Shown one piece after another: positions 16,128 to 26,304 of a DNA stretch of 64,000 bases. The stretch spans positions 1 to 64,000 of the forward strand of contig WLWS01000003.1 of assembly GCA_012103475.1 (NCBI GenBank), given 5' to 3'. Position numbers and translations under genes: made by a program. The DNA comes from Gammaproteobacteria bacterium. GTDB lineage: Bacteria > Pseudomonadota > Gammaproteobacteria > Eutrophobiales > Eutrophobiaceae. The notes under the pieces are model-generated. The model worked only from the letters and a program-made list of their open reading frames with translations, did no database searches and was not told the DNA's origin. Position 1 is the stretch's first letter. The number at the start of each line of letters is the position of its first letter.

Positions 16128-17515
16128 ACAACATGAATATAATGAAAAAAATATCAATTTCGATAGCCCTCGCAGCATTTTCCCTGAGCAGTCTCAATAT
16201 ATCTGCCGCCGACGCGCCGAATCTGGATGCCTTGCTTAAACAGGTCAAAGAAGGCGCGGTTAAGGATACAAAAGAGAATAAGGCGAGAGAAGCTGAGTTT
16301 AAGAAAAATAAAGCAAGACAAGGACAGTTAATCAAAGAGGCGCAGGCTGAACGTGCTCGTCAGGAGCAGATAAGTCAGCAACTCGAAGCAAAGTTTGAGG
16401 CAAATCAGGATGAGTTGGATGCACTTAAAATTGAACTTGAGAAAAGCCTGGGTGAGCTAAAGGAACTGTTTGGCGTAATCCAGACTGCTTCTTCTGACGT
16501 AAGGGCGACATTCGAAACCTCTCTTACGGACATTGAATATCCGGAACGTAGTAAGTATCTGGATGCACTGGCTGCCAAAATGGCAACAGGTGATGAATTA
16601 CCAAGTATGGCCGAAATTGAACGTCTCTGGTACGAGATCCAGCGTGAGATGACCGAAACCGGCAAGGTGAAGAAAATCAATACTGACGTTCTGGTACAGG
16701 GCGGCGACGTGACCAAGAAGGATGTCATCAGGGTCGGTACATTTAATATTATTGCTGATGGAAAATATCTTCGCTACAACCGACAAACCGGCAAGATCTC
16801 AGAGTTGCCGAGACAGCCGGAAGAACGTGTCTTAAGTACAGCTGGTGTGTTGAGTGGTGCCGCTGCCGGCTCAATCGTCCCATTTGCACTCGACCCGAGC
16901 AGGGGCAGTTTACTTGGTAATCTGGTTGGCGTGCCTACATGGTGGGAACGAGCAACTGAGCAGGGTGGCGTCGTTGGTAGCATTATAATGGGATTGGGCG
17001 CACTTGGCATTACGCTGGGACTTATCAGAATAATCCTGTGGATGTTGCTGGGTATGAAAGTATCCGCACAGAAACGTAAGCCGGAATCACCATCGAAAGG
17101 TAACCCGCTTGGTCGTGTTCTTGCGGTTTATCAGGACAATAAAAGTATCGACATAGAATCACTGGAATTGAAACTGGGTGAAGCCGTGCTTAAAGAAGTA
17201 CCGAAACTGAGCCGACTCAATACTCTGGTTAAAGTGATATCTGTAGTAGCACCCCTATTAGGTCTGCTAGGTACAGTAATCGGTATGATATTAACCTTCC
17301 AGGCGATCACTCTTTTTGGCGCAGGTGATCCAAAGATGATGGCAGGTGGTATATCAACCGCACTTGTTACAACCATGCTTGGTTTGTGTGTCGCCATTCC
17401 TACGGTATTCATACACAGCATCATGGCAGGACAAAGTAAAAAGCTTGTGGAAGTGCTGGAAGAACAGGCCACTGGTCTGGTTGCACAGTCTTCTGAAAAG
17501 CAACATCAGTCATAG
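16124..17515 (+). CDS. TtpC-like MotA/TolQ/ExbB proton channel protein with periplasmic domain
   Basis: 463 residues: signal peptide (to about 30), a periplasmic coiled-coil and globular region (30-275), then three membrane segments forming the MotA/TolQ/ExbB domain (about 285-310, 370-395, 405-430) with the conserved LLGLLGTVIGMI and GGISTALVTT stretches. This is the layout of Vibrio TtpC, which is required for TonB2-dependent iron uptake. It would join ExbB and ExbD in the proton-driven motor. GTG at 16124 overlaps the upstream stop; ATG codons at 16133 and 16142 are alternatives. Confidence 0.85.
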   Translation: MNNMNIMKKISISIALAAFSLSSLNISAADAPNLDALLKQVKEGAVKDTKENKAREAEFKKNKARQGQLIKEAQAERARQEQISQQLEAKFEANQDELDALKIELEKSLGELKELFGVIQTASSDVRATFETSLTDIEYPERSKYLDALAAKMATGDELPSMAEIERLWYEIQREMTETGKVKKINTDVLVQGGDVTKKDVIRVGTFNIIADGKYLRYNRQTGKISELPRQPEERVLSTAGVLSGAAAGSIVPFALDPSRGSLLGNLVGVPTWWERATEQGGVVGSIIMGLGALGITLGLIRIILWMLLGMKVSAQKRKPESPSKGNPLGRVLAVYQDNKSIDIESLELKLGEAVLKEVPKLSRLNTLVKVISVVAPLLGLLGTVIGMILTFQAITLFGAGDPKMMAGGISTALVTTMLGLCVAIPTVFIHSIMAGQSKKLVEVLEEQATGLVAQSSEKQHQS

Positions 17516-17524
17516 TTTAAGCAC

Positions 17525-18106
17525 ATGCTTGATTTAATTTACTCAATAGTCAGGGGCATTGCCTCCATTGTTGGTCTTGAACAGATTGTTGTTGATGCCT
17601 GGGAGGCGGTACTGGATTTCTTCGAAATCGGTGGGCCTATTATCCCGGTTGTGGCAGTCGTTCTTGTCATCATGTGGGTATTCATGCTGGAGCGCATTAT
17701 CTACTTTTATTTTGAACATAAAAGAGTAGTTGCTGATGCAATGAGTGTCTGGGAGGCTCGCAGCGAGCGCAAGTCATGGCATGCTCACAGAGTGCGGGAG
17801 CTTCTTATCTCGGAAGTTAAGGTGAAATCCAGCGAGTTTCTGGGCTTAATAAAGGTTGCCGTTGCACTCTGCCCCTTAGTTGGTTTGCTTGGAACGGTCA
17901 CCGGGATGATTACCGTATTTGAGGTAATGGCGCTTCTCGGTTCTGGCAATGCCAGAGCGATGGCGGCAGGCGTCACTCAGGCGACTATCCCGACTATGTC
18001 TGGTCTGGTAGCTGCCTTATCAGGGTACTTCATTAGTGTCTGGCTGACCCATAAGGCCAAGTACGAGATTGAGACTCTGGCAGAACACATGACGATGGAT
18101 CACTAA
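17525..18106 (+). CDS. exbB: ExbB-type TonB motor protein
   Basis: 193-residue MotA/TolQ/ExbB protein with three membrane segments: one near 35-60 (PIIPVVAVVLVIMWVFML) and two in the C-terminal half (CPLVGLLGTVTGMITVF and ATIPTMSGLVAALSGYF). With ExbD it forms the inner-membrane stator that uses the proton gradient to energise TonB. It is shorter and lacks the periplasmic domain of the TtpC-like protein just upstream (9 bases), so the operon holds two paralogous channel subunits. Confidence 0.88.
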   Translation: MLDLIYSIVRGIASIVGLEQIVVDAWEAVLDFFEIGGPIIPVVAVVLVIMWVFMLERIIYFYFEHKRVVADAMSVWEARSERKSWHAHRVRELLISEVKVKSSEFLGLIKVAVALCPLVGLLGTVTGMITVFEVMALLGSGNARAMAAGVTQATIPTMSGLVAALSGYFISVWLTHKAKYEIETLAEHMTMDH

Positions 18107-18159
18107 GGCCTGTAAGTTTATTACAGTCGATTAGAACTAAAACCTAAGGTATATAAAAC

Positions 18160-18567
18160 ATGCGTAGAATTTCACATGCTGCTCCGGACGAAGAATCCGA
18201 TGTTGATATCACACCGCTTATTGATATCGTTTTTATTATGCTTATATTTTTTATCGTAACGGCTAACTTCATTAAGGAAGCCGGTGTACACGTCAATAAG
18301 CCGGAAGCACAAACAGCAACCGTGCAGGATAAGGCGAACATCCTGATTGCCATCGATTCCAAAAACAATATCTGGATAGAAAGACGTAAAATCGATGTCA
18401 GATCAGTTGCGCCTAATGTCAAGCGACTGCGTTCAGAGAACCCCGAAGGTTCTATTGTTATTCAGGCTGACGAAGAATCAAAAAACAAGATGCTTGTCGG
18501 AGTTATCGATGCCTTGCACAGTGCGGGGATCACTGATGATCAAATCGCTCTGGCAGCCAACAACTAA
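18160..18567 (+). CDS. exbD: ExbD-type TonB motor protein
   Basis: 135 residues: short cytoplasmic N-terminus, one membrane segment with the proton-carrying aspartate in DITPLIDIVFIML (about 17-29), and a periplasmic ExbD/TolR domain with the usual ending (VIDALHSAGITDDQIALA). Works with ExbB in the energising complex. Located between exbB (53 bases) and tonB (12 bases). Confidence 0.9.
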   Translation: MRRISHAAPDEESDVDITPLIDIVFIMLIFFIVTANFIKEAGVHVNKPEAQTATVQDKANILIAIDSKNNIWIERRKIDVRSVAPNVKRLRSENPEGSIVIQADEESKNKMLVGVIDALHSAGITDDQIALAANN

Positions 18568-18579
18568 AGGGTTACTGTC

Positions 18580-19197
18580 TTGTCACGCTTAATTATCAGA
18601 TGTGCGTCTTCCGCGATAGCAACTGCGGTAGTGGTTTTTACTCTATTCTGGATTATGCAGTACCTGATTCATTCCGAGGTTCTGGACCTGGATAAAAGTA
18701 AATCTCTGAAACTACCGGATTTTGTTCGTATTAAACAAAACGAGGATATTAACCGGAGAGAACCACCGCCAGAGAAACCACCGCAACCGGACGAACCGCC
18801 ACCAGAGCCACCACCTCCTTCTATGGATGATGTATCGCCAGAAGCGAATGCAATGGCAGTTACCGCGGGCCCGGTCAGTACCAGCATAAATCTGTCATCT
18901 TCCGGCTTCGGACTGGCTCCCAGTGATGGTGAATATTTGCCAATCGTTAAGGTGCAGCCCATTTATCCACGTCGTGCTTTATCTCGAGGAGTGGAGGGTT
19001 ATGTGATTGTTGAATTTACGGTAACCAAGCAGGGTACAACAAGAGATATTCGAGTGGTTGAGTCAAGTAGTGGTATGTTTGATAATGCGGCTATGAAGGC
19101 AGCATCAAAGTTTAAATATAAACCTCGTGTTGTTGATGGTCAGCCGATAGAAGTACCTGGTGTTCAGAACAAGATAACCTTTGAAATTGAAGATTAG
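18580..19197 (+). CDS. tonB: TonB energy transducer (TonB2-like)
   Basis: 205-residue TonB. One N-terminal membrane anchor (about 8-27), a proline/glutamate linker (residues 60-85, repeated EPPP and PPEPPP), and the C-terminal TonB domain (from YPRRALSRGVEGYVIVEF to the end) that contacts TonB boxes of outer-membrane receptors. It is short, like Vibrio TonB2 rather than E. coli TonB (239). Start is TTG at 18580 after an AAAGGG ribosome site. No receptor gene is next to it. Confidence 0.88.
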   Translation: MSRLIIRCASSAIATAVVVFTLFWIMQYLIHSEVLDLDKSKSLKLPDFVRIKQNEDINRREPPPEKPPQPDEPPPEPPPPSMDDVSPEANAMAVTAGPVSTSINLSSSGFGLAPSDGEYLPIVKVQPIYPRRALSRGVEGYVIVEFTVTKQGTTRDIRVVESSSGMFDNAAMKAASKFKYKPRVVDGQPIEVPGVQNKITFEIED

Positions 19198-19236
19198 CAA
19201 AGGCAATTCGTTAATCATAAATTCGGATCTAGTTAT

Positions 19237-20559
19237 ATGAAGAGTAAATTCGATTCTATAGTACGGGCAATATTTCCACTCCTCTGTTTGACTCTGGTCA
19301 CGGTCAGCATGCCTGGCTCGGATGTGTGGGCGCAGGAGAAAGAAGAACGGAAAACCAAGAAAGCACAGTCTATGGGGCAGAAGGTTTATGAAAAGCTCAC
19401 CGAAGCACAGGAGCTGATTGAAGGTAAACAATATGATCAAGGACTTGCCGTTCTGCGCGAGCTGGCAAAGGAACCCAAATTAACTCCTTACGAAAAAGCT
19501 CAGTTGTACAACTACTTTGCTTACACATACTTCACATTGGAAAAATTTCAGGATGCGATACGTTCTTATAAAAAAGTACTGGAACAACCTGATCTCCCGG
19601 AAGGCCTGATAGCCAGTTCTCTGTACACGCTCGCACAATTGTATTTTATTACCGAAGAATATAAGAAAGCTGTCGTTACAATAGAGAAGTGGTTTAAAAT
19701 CACCCCGAAACCATCTGAGAACGCCTACATGTTACTGGGTCAGGGTTATTATCAGCTGAATGACTATAAGAAATCACTGCAGCCTCTGAAGAAAGCCTAC
19801 AAGATGGTTAAGGATCGAGGCGATGCACCCAAACAAAATCTCTTGCTGCTAATGCGAGTAGATTATTATGAACTGGGTGATTTCAAAAACATGGTAAATG
19901 TGCTGAAAGAACTGGTTGTGCTTTATCCGAAGACAGAATACTGGCTGACTATGGCAGGTGCTTACTCAGAGTTGAAGGCTCTGGATAAACAAATGTCGAT
20001 AATGGAAATGCTCTATGAGGGGGGTAATCTGCCTAAGGGGAACCAGCAACTCAATCTTGCTAACTTGTATCTTCTTCATGAAGTGCCTTATAAGGCTGCC
20101 GTTATTATGGATAAAGGTATGAAGCAGGGAATTATTGACAAGAACGTACGGAATCTTCGCTTACTTTCACAAGCATGGTTACAGGCACAGGAAAGTAAAA
20201 AGGCTATCCCACCATTAAAGGCTGCGGCAAATTTGTCCAAGGATGGCGATCTCGATGTTCGACTGGCACAGGCGTATATGAATCTGGATAAGTACAAAGA
20301 GGCTATTGATGCTCTGAATACCGGTTTTAAGAAAGGTGGGATTAAGAAAAAAGGTCAGGCCAATGTCATGCTCGGGCTTGCCAATTTTGAACTGCAGCGT
20401 TATAACTCAGCTATTAAAGCCTTTTCTGATGCTGCCAAAGACAAGAACAGTCGAAAAACGGCAGAGCAATGGCTCACCCATGCAAGAGGTGAGCGGGCCC
20501 GCCAGAAGCAGTTGAGAGACTCAATTAAGGAAAATAACGCAAGGGCCAACGCGGCTTAA
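19237..20559 (+). CDS. Periplasmic TPR protein of the TonB operon
   Basis: 440 residues with a signal peptide ending at VWAQ (about residue 31) followed by tandem tetratricopeptide-like helices to the end (for example YDQGLAVLRELAKEP, FQDAIRSYKKVLEQP, YKEAIDALNTGFKKG). Such a TPR protein closes the TtpC-ExbB-ExbD-TonB2 operon in Vibrio and relatives. It is expected to be a scaffold or adaptor in the periplasm; the function is not established. Lysine-rich, ending in a basic helix. Confidence 0.82.
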   Translation: MKSKFDSIVRAIFPLLCLTLVTVSMPGSDVWAQEKEERKTKKAQSMGQKVYEKLTEAQELIEGKQYDQGLAVLRELAKEPKLTPYEKAQLYNYFAYTYFTLEKFQDAIRSYKKVLEQPDLPEGLIASSLYTLAQLYFITEEYKKAVVTIEKWFKITPKPSENAYMLLGQGYYQLNDYKKSLQPLKKAYKMVKDRGDAPKQNLLLLMRVDYYELGDFKNMVNVLKELVVLYPKTEYWLTMAGAYSELKALDKQMSIMEMLYEGGNLPKGNQQLNLANLYLLHEVPYKAAVIMDKGMKQGIIDKNVRNLRLLSQAWLQAQESKKAIPPLKAAANLSKDGDLDVRLAQAYMNLDKYKEAIDALNTGFKKGGIKKKGQANVMLGLANFELQRYNSAIKAFSDAAKDKNSRKTAEQWLTHARGERARQKQLRDSIKENNARANAA

Positions 20560-20676
20560 CGCGTCTGTTGCTAGATATCAGATCGTACAATTCCGCACAG
20601 CAATCGCCTGTGTAATTGGTGCTTGTCTCGCACATCTTCTTCAAGATATCCTGATTATTCATTTTGAGGTATTGCT

Positions 20677-22326
20677 ATGGAACGTGAATCCATGGAGTAC
20701 GATGTTGTCGTAGTCGGAGGCGGACCTTCTGGTCTTTCAACCGCAATCCGTTTACGTCAGCTGGCTCTTGAAAAAAATACAGAACTGACTGTTTGTGTAC
20801 TCGAAAAGGGCGCTGAGATTGGATCTCATATTCTCTCTGGTGCGGTAATCGAGCCACGCGCATTGAATGAACTTCTGCCTGACTGGAAAGAATCTGGTGC
20901 ACCCTTGAATACTCCTGTAAGCGAAGATCAGGTTTATTTTTTAACTGGTGCAAGCTCGTCAATTCGTACCCCCAATATTTTAGTACCCGGGAGTATGCAC
21001 AATAAGGGCAATTATATTGTCAGCCTTGGAAATGTTTGTCGTTGGCTGGCTGAGCAGGCAGAAGCGCTCGATGTAGAGATTTACCCGGGCTTTGCTGCGG
21101 CTGAAATATTGTATAACGAAGACGGTAGTATAAACGGTGTGGCAACCGGCAATATGGGGGTTGATGCCGCAGGGGAACAGAAAGACGCGTTTGAAGCAGG
21201 TATGGAATTACGCGCGAAATATACTGTCTTTGCGGAAGGTTGCCGAGGACATCTGGGTAAGCAACTGATCAATAAGTTCTCTCTGGCAGCAGAATGTGAT
21301 CCACAGCACTATGGAATTGGCCTGAAAGAGCTATGGCAAATAGATGAAAATAGTCATTCGCCGGGGCTCGTAGTTCACGGAACCGGATGGCCACTGTCTG
21401 GTGATACTTCTGGTGGTTTTTTTCTTTATCATCTTGAAGACAATCAGGTGGCTCTGGGCTTAATAATTGATCTGAACTACTCAAACCCTTACCTCAGTCC
21501 TTTTGATGAATTTCAGCGCTTCAAACATCATCCTGTAGTGGCCAATACGCTTAAACAGGGTAAACGAATAGCCTATGGAGCGCGTGCGATTACAAAAGGG
21601 GGGCTGAATTCATTACCCAAAATGACTTTGCCCGGTGGCCTGATAGTGGGTTGCGATGCTGGTACGCTGAATTTTGCCAAAATCAAAGGCACGCATACGG
21701 CTATGAAATCCGGAATGGTTGCTGCCGAAACTATTGCACAGCGACTGACTGCAGGCGACAAAGGTGGAAATGACCTGACTGAATACGCCGGGAACTTTGA
21801 AAATTCCTGGGCCTATGATGACCTTTCTCGATCCCGAAATTTCGGCCCGGCCATGCATAAGTTCGGACTCTACCTCGGTTCAGCATTTAACTATCTGGAT
21901 CAGACGGTTTTCCGGGGCAAGCTTCCCTTTACGTTTCATGATCGAATACCTGACCATGAAACACTCAGGCGAGCGGACGAATCAACACCAATTGATTATC
22001 CCAAAGCGGATGGTGTTCTCAGTTTCGATAAATTGTCCTCCGTGTTTGTATCAAGCACCAACCATGAGGAAGATCAGCCCTGTCATCTCACTTTAAAAGA
22101 TGAAAGTGTACCGATATCAAAGAACCTGCCTGACTATGCCGCACCTGAACAACGTTATTGTCCGGCAGGGGTCTATGAAATAGTTGAAGAAAATGATGAA
22201 TCCAGATTGCAAATAAACGCGCAGAATTGTGTGCATTGTAAAACCTGCGATATAAAAGATCCCAACCAGAATATTGACTGGGTTGTTCCCGAAGGCGGGG
22301 GTGGCCCGAATTATCCGAATATGTAA
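20677..22326 (+). CDS. Electron transfer flavoprotein-ubiquinone oxidoreductase
   Basis: 549 residues, full length for ETF-QO. FAD-binding VVGGGPSGLSTAIRL lies at 11-25; the C-terminus carries the [4Fe-4S] cysteines in RYCPAG and NCVHCKTCDIKDP, with the family ending GGGGPNYPNM. It passes electrons from acyl-CoA and other dehydrogenases, via ETF, to the quinone pool at the inner membrane. The etfAB genes are not in the window. AGG lies 7 bases before the ATG. It is convergent with tesB, 19 bases apart; both fit fatty-acid metabolism. Confidence 0.95.
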   Translation: MERESMEYDVVVVGGGPSGLSTAIRLRQLALEKNTELTVCVLEKGAEIGSHILSGAVIEPRALNELLPDWKESGAPLNTPVSEDQVYFLTGASSSIRTPNILVPGSMHNKGNYIVSLGNVCRWLAEQAEALDVEIYPGFAAAEILYNEDGSINGVATGNMGVDAAGEQKDAFEAGMELRAKYTVFAEGCRGHLGKQLINKFSLAAECDPQHYGIGLKELWQIDENSHSPGLVVHGTGWPLSGDTSGGFFLYHLEDNQVALGLIIDLNYSNPYLSPFDEFQRFKHHPVVANTLKQGKRIAYGARAITKGGLNSLPKMTLPGGLIVGCDAGTLNFAKIKGTHTAMKSGMVAAETIAQRLTAGDKGGNDLTEYAGNFENSWAYDDLSRSRNFGPAMHKFGLYLGSAFNYLDQTVFRGKLPFTFHDRIPDHETLRRADESTPIDYPKADGVLSFDKLSSVFVSSTNHEEDQPCHLTLKDESVPISKNLPDYAAPEQRYCPAGVYEIVEENDESRLQINAQNCVHCKTCDIKDPNQNIDWVVPEGGGGPNYPNM

Positions 22327-22345
22327 GCTCAGCCTATTTTGATTT

Positions 22346-23197
22346 CTATCTGACCAGACCTTCCTGGGACGTCGTTGCTATGAGAGTACCGTCTTGCTTA
22401 AAAAAGTTTCCCCTTGCCAGCCCGCGCGCATTACTTGTTGAGATCGCTTCACAGGAATACAGCAGCCACTCATCCATTTGAAATGGTCGATGAAACCACA
22501 TGGCGTGGTCAATGCTCGCCATAAGTAAATTAGTATCCGGGAAACGCAGGCCATGTGGCACAAGACTGGTGGTAAGTAAACCGTAATCGGATACATAAGC
22601 CAGTATCGCCCGATGCAATTGAGGTTCTTTCGGTAGCTCATCGATTGTTTTCACCCAGAAGTGCCTGCAAGGCGACATTGAGCCGGATTGCATAGCATCT
22701 TCGAGACCAACAGGTTTGAAATCAAAGGGTGCAGACAAACGTAGCAGACGTTGAAATTTTTCAGGTAGCTTATCAAGGTATTTTGTCTCATATTCACTAA
22801 CGCTGAGAACGTTTTCAGGGGAGGCTACATCAGGAGCCTCTATACCGAACTCCAGTCCTTCTTCGGCAAACTGAAATGAGGCGGACAGAGTAAAAATTGG
22901 TCTTCCATGCTGAATGGCGACAACTCTTCGTGCGGAAAAACTCCTGCCATCCCGGCTTCTATCTACTTCATAAATTATGGGCGAGTCATGGTCACCTTCA
23001 CGCAGAAAGTAAGCGTGTAGAGAATGAATATTTCTGTCTTCTTCAACTGTATATTGAGCGGCCTTTATAGCCTGCCCCAAGACCTGCCCGCCATAAACAC
23101 GGCTTGTACCAATGTCCTTACTCGGACCACGAAACAAATTTTCTTCCAGACGCTCCAGAGCCAGATGGGAGACGAGTTCTTCGAGAATTGCTTTCAT
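22346..23197 (-). CDS. tesB: Acyl-CoA thioesterase II
   Basis: 283-residue double-hotdog thioesterase. The family N-terminus (LEENLFRG, then GRVYGGQVLGQA-like SRVYGGQVLGQA) and the second-half SIDHAMWFHRPF, with D in SIDHAMW and Q in TSQEG at the TesB catalytic positions, are present. It hydrolyses medium- and long-chain acyl-CoA in the cytosol. Length matches E. coli TesB (286). It starts 15 bases after the MBL-fold gene upstream on the same strand. Confidence 0.93.
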   Translation of the reverse strand: MKAILEELVSHLALERLEENLFRGPSKDIGTSRVYGGQVLGQAIKAAQYTVEEDRNIHSLHAYFLREGDHDSPIIYEVDRSRDGRSFSARRVVAIQHGRPIFTLSASFQFAEEGLEFGIEAPDVASPENVLSVSEYETKYLDKLPEKFQRLLRLSAPFDFKPVGLEDAMQSGSMSPCRHFWVKTIDELPKEPQLHRAILAYVSDYGLLTTSLVPHGLRFPDTNLLMASIDHAMWFHRPFQMDEWLLYSCEAISTSNARGLARGNFFKQDGTLIATTSQEGLVR

Positions 23198-23212
23198 AAC
23201 ATTATATTTACC

Positions 23213-24319
23213 CTATTCCCACTCTAGTTCACTAAAGGCCTTGGTTACATTTCGTTTATGATGTTGCTCATGCAACAACCATTTCTTTTTCTCGTTAACA
23301 CCGACCTGTTCAACAATATCTTCCATGAATAAGCCCTGAGAAATACCTCGTCGGGTTTCCTCCAGAATCAGCTGCAGGTATTGTAACTGGCTTGCATAAC
23401 CGTCTTTTGATTTCGTACTTGCAGGTCCATGACCCGGGACTATATGCTCCGCATCAATCCTGTCGAATGAGTCCATGCTTTTCAGCCAGCCCCTGAGACT
23501 GCCATCAAGAGAGGGAATACGTTCTTTAAACAGCAAATCTGACAACCACAAAGTTTTGGTTTTTTCATCAAATACAGTCAAATCCGTGTGTGAATGTGCT
23601 GCGCCGTAAGCATTTAACTGCAATTTTCTATTCCCGAGGTCAAGTACCATTTTTTCTTCGACCAGAATATCCGGTCCTATTATTGAATCTTCGCTGACCT
23701 GAGGGCCCAGATTTTTTCCATATTCACGGATGAAAAAAGATCTGTTCGCAGCGATTTCATCAGCAAGGTTTTGATGACCCACAAATTCAGCCTCTGTATC
23801 CTTAAAGACGATATTACCGAGAAGATGATCGAAGTGAATATGCGTATTGATTACGTAGCACACTGGCTTATCGCTGGTTCGTCTAATTTCACTGAGAAGT
23901 TGTTGAGCGATTCTTACCGAACCACCCGTGTCAATTATGGCAATACATTTATCTCCTACAATAAACCCAATATTGGCGATGTCATCCAGATCAGGGCTTT
24001 CGAAACTGACATGTTTGCCATAGTGAACATAAATGCCACTGGCAAGCTCGACCAGATTGAAATTCTTTGATTCGGACGAGGCAAAAGCATGTTCCATACT
24101 GAAAAGCATAAAAAAATACAAAATCGCGCTAAAAACGATCTTTGTGAGCTGTAATTTCGAAATTACGAAACCTGAAATTTTTAGTAGTGTCATGGTTTTG
24201 AAGCGTAAAACTTGTTGTAAAAAGGCCTTGTTGTAGTTGAATAGATAACGATAGTTAGATTCTGTCATGGAACCAGAGTGAGCTTCAATGGAAATCAAAT
24301 AAAATTCAATAGATAACAC
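23213..24319 (-). CDS. Metallo-beta-lactamase-fold hydrolase, exported (quinoprotein relay MBL-like)
   Basis: Up to 368 residues from a GTG at 24319; more likely the protein starts at an internal ATG (24193), which gives a signal peptide of about 38 residues ending HAFAS. Neither start has a good ribosome site. The zinc ligands are HIHFDH (T-H-x-H-x-D-H), H of GAAHSHTD, D of WLSDLL and H of VPGHGP. It looks like the SoxH/quinoprotein-relay type of MBL proteins in methylotrophs and sulfur oxidisers. Substrate unknown. The C-terminus is coupled to tesB. Confidence 0.75.
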   Translation of the reverse strand: MLSIEFYLISIEAHSGSMTESNYRYLFNYNKAFLQQVLRFKTMTLLKISGFVISKLQLTKIVFSAILYFFMLFSMEHAFASSESKNFNLVELASGIYVHYGKHVSFESPDLDDIANIGFIVGDKCIAIIDTGGSVRIAQQLLSEIRRTSDKPVCYVINTHIHFDHLLGNIVFKDTEAEFVGHQNLADEIAANRSFFIREYGKNLGPQVSEDSIIGPDILVEEKMVLDLGNRKLQLNAYGAAHSHTDLTVFDEKTKTLWLSDLLFKERIPSLDGSLRGWLKSMDSFDRIDAEHIVPGHGPASTKSKDGYASQLQYLQLILEETRRGISQGLFMEDIVEQVGVNEKKKWLLHEQHHKRNVTKAFSELEWE

Positions 24320-24589
24320 TCATGCTATGTTACTAAAGTTAAAAAATTAACATAAGTTTTTGAAATATATGCAAAATAAATGAAGACATAGATTTCTTTC
24401 ATGAATTACTTGTCGTTGATTGAATTATGATCTAAGTTGAACTTAGAGAAAATATGAAATTATTTTTATCCCTAAGTATGCCTCTGGCGAGGTCTTTCAA
24501 TATACCCGGACTACACGTTCGTCAGATATCCGCAGTCCCCTTAATTTTTCCCGTCCGTATTTCATTAACCTAATTAGTGAGGAGAAGAT
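24320..24589. other. Intergenic region with a palindrome
   Basis: Very AT-rich from 24320 to 24470, probably promoter DNA for the divergent MBL gene and DUF465 gene. If the MBL protein starts at 24193 the gap is nearly 400 bases. Apart from the palindrome at 24431-24447 and a GGAG ribosome site just before 24590, nothing was recognised. Confidence 0.5.
24431..24447. promoter_or_regulatory. 17-bp palindrome, possible operator
   Basis: TCTAAGTT-G-AACTTAGA is a perfect palindrome around one central base, in AT-rich intergenic DNA 143 bases before the DUF465 start. Its size suits a dimeric repressor site, but no regulator is identified. Confidence 0.4.
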
Positions 24590-24814
24590 ATGTTTGAAAA
24601 CGATAGCGAAATTGTTGAATCACTAAAATCAGAGAACAGGAATTTTGAACGCCTTTATAACAAGCACCATGAACTAAAACAAAAAGTGGATGATGCACAC
24701 GCAGGTGAAGAGTCACTTGACGATTTGTCTTTGGAACAGCTTAAAAAAGAAAAACTATTAATTAAGGATCGACTGGCAATATTGATTGAAGATTACAGAA
24801 AAGTTCATGCCTGA
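24590..24814 (+). CDS. DUF465 (YdcH-like) small coiled-coil protein
   Basis: 74 residues, almost all helix, with the DUF465 signature: FERLYNKHHELKQKVDDAH, then LEQLKKEKLLIKDRL. E. coli YdcH and YedW-adjacent relatives are of unknown function. GGAG lies 8 bases before the ATG and a strong terminator follows after 21 bases, so it is a monocistronic unit. Confidence 0.88.
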   Translation: MFENDSEIVESLKSENRNFERLYNKHHELKQKVDDAHAGEESLDDLSLEQLKKEKLLIKDRLAILIEDYRKVHA

Positions 24815-24835
24815 AGTTGTGGGATATCAGCTATC

Positions 24836-24862
24836 AAAAACCCCGGAATACCGGGGTTTTTT
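24836..24862 (+). terminator. Intrinsic terminator after the DUF465 gene
   Basis: CCCCGG-AATA-CCGGGG stem-loop (24841-24856) flanked by AAAAA and TTTTTT, so it can act in both directions. Confidence 0.92.
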
Positions 24863-24951
24863 CGTTTTTATACTCTGCTTTTCCTGACATGCTAGCTACC
24901 CGTTCTCAAATCAATCAGGGCTTGTGCTTATTTTAATATTTTCTATACTGA

Positions 24952-25974
<1,023 letters not shown>

Positions 25975-26007
25975 ATATGACAATTTATTCTGCTTATTTG
26001 CCGAATG

Positions 26008-26304
26008 TCACGGAGTCAAGTTTTTTTCAAGCGTTCGCGGTTTAAGCACTTCTTTAACGAGCTGAAAGTAAACCGTGTAGACAATGATCTTCTGACCGTC
26101 ATCCACCAGAAAAAAAGGAGCCTGTTCAACCTTATGCGCTCTTGCCAGTAGCATGCCGGCACTGTCGTTATCTCTTTCATCTGCAACAACGATTTCATCA
26201 ATCAAGTCGATTTGATTGTTATCGATTAGGCGACGCTCAACATCGGCGCATTTTTTACAGGGACTGCCGTCGGCCTTAATTTTCTTTACGAACGTGATTT
26301 TCAT
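26008..26304 (-). CDS. Small CxxC thioredoxin/glutaredoxin-fold protein
   Basis: 98 residues. The fold pattern is that of a thioredoxin-like protein: a first strand (MKITFVKKI), C16-K-K-C19, a helix, a second strand (IDEIVVADER) and the cis-proline region QAPFFLVDDG. No signal peptide. A cytosolic thiol reductant or sensor is likely; the position next to cysB suggests a sulfur link. Its ATG lies inside the end of the FHA gene frame. Partner and substrate unknown. Confidence 0.65.
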   Translation of the reverse strand: MKITFVKKIKADGSPCKKCADVERRLIDNNQIDLIDEIVVADERDNDSAGMLLARAHKVEQAPFFLVDDGQKIIVYTVYFQLVKEVLKPRTLEKNLTP

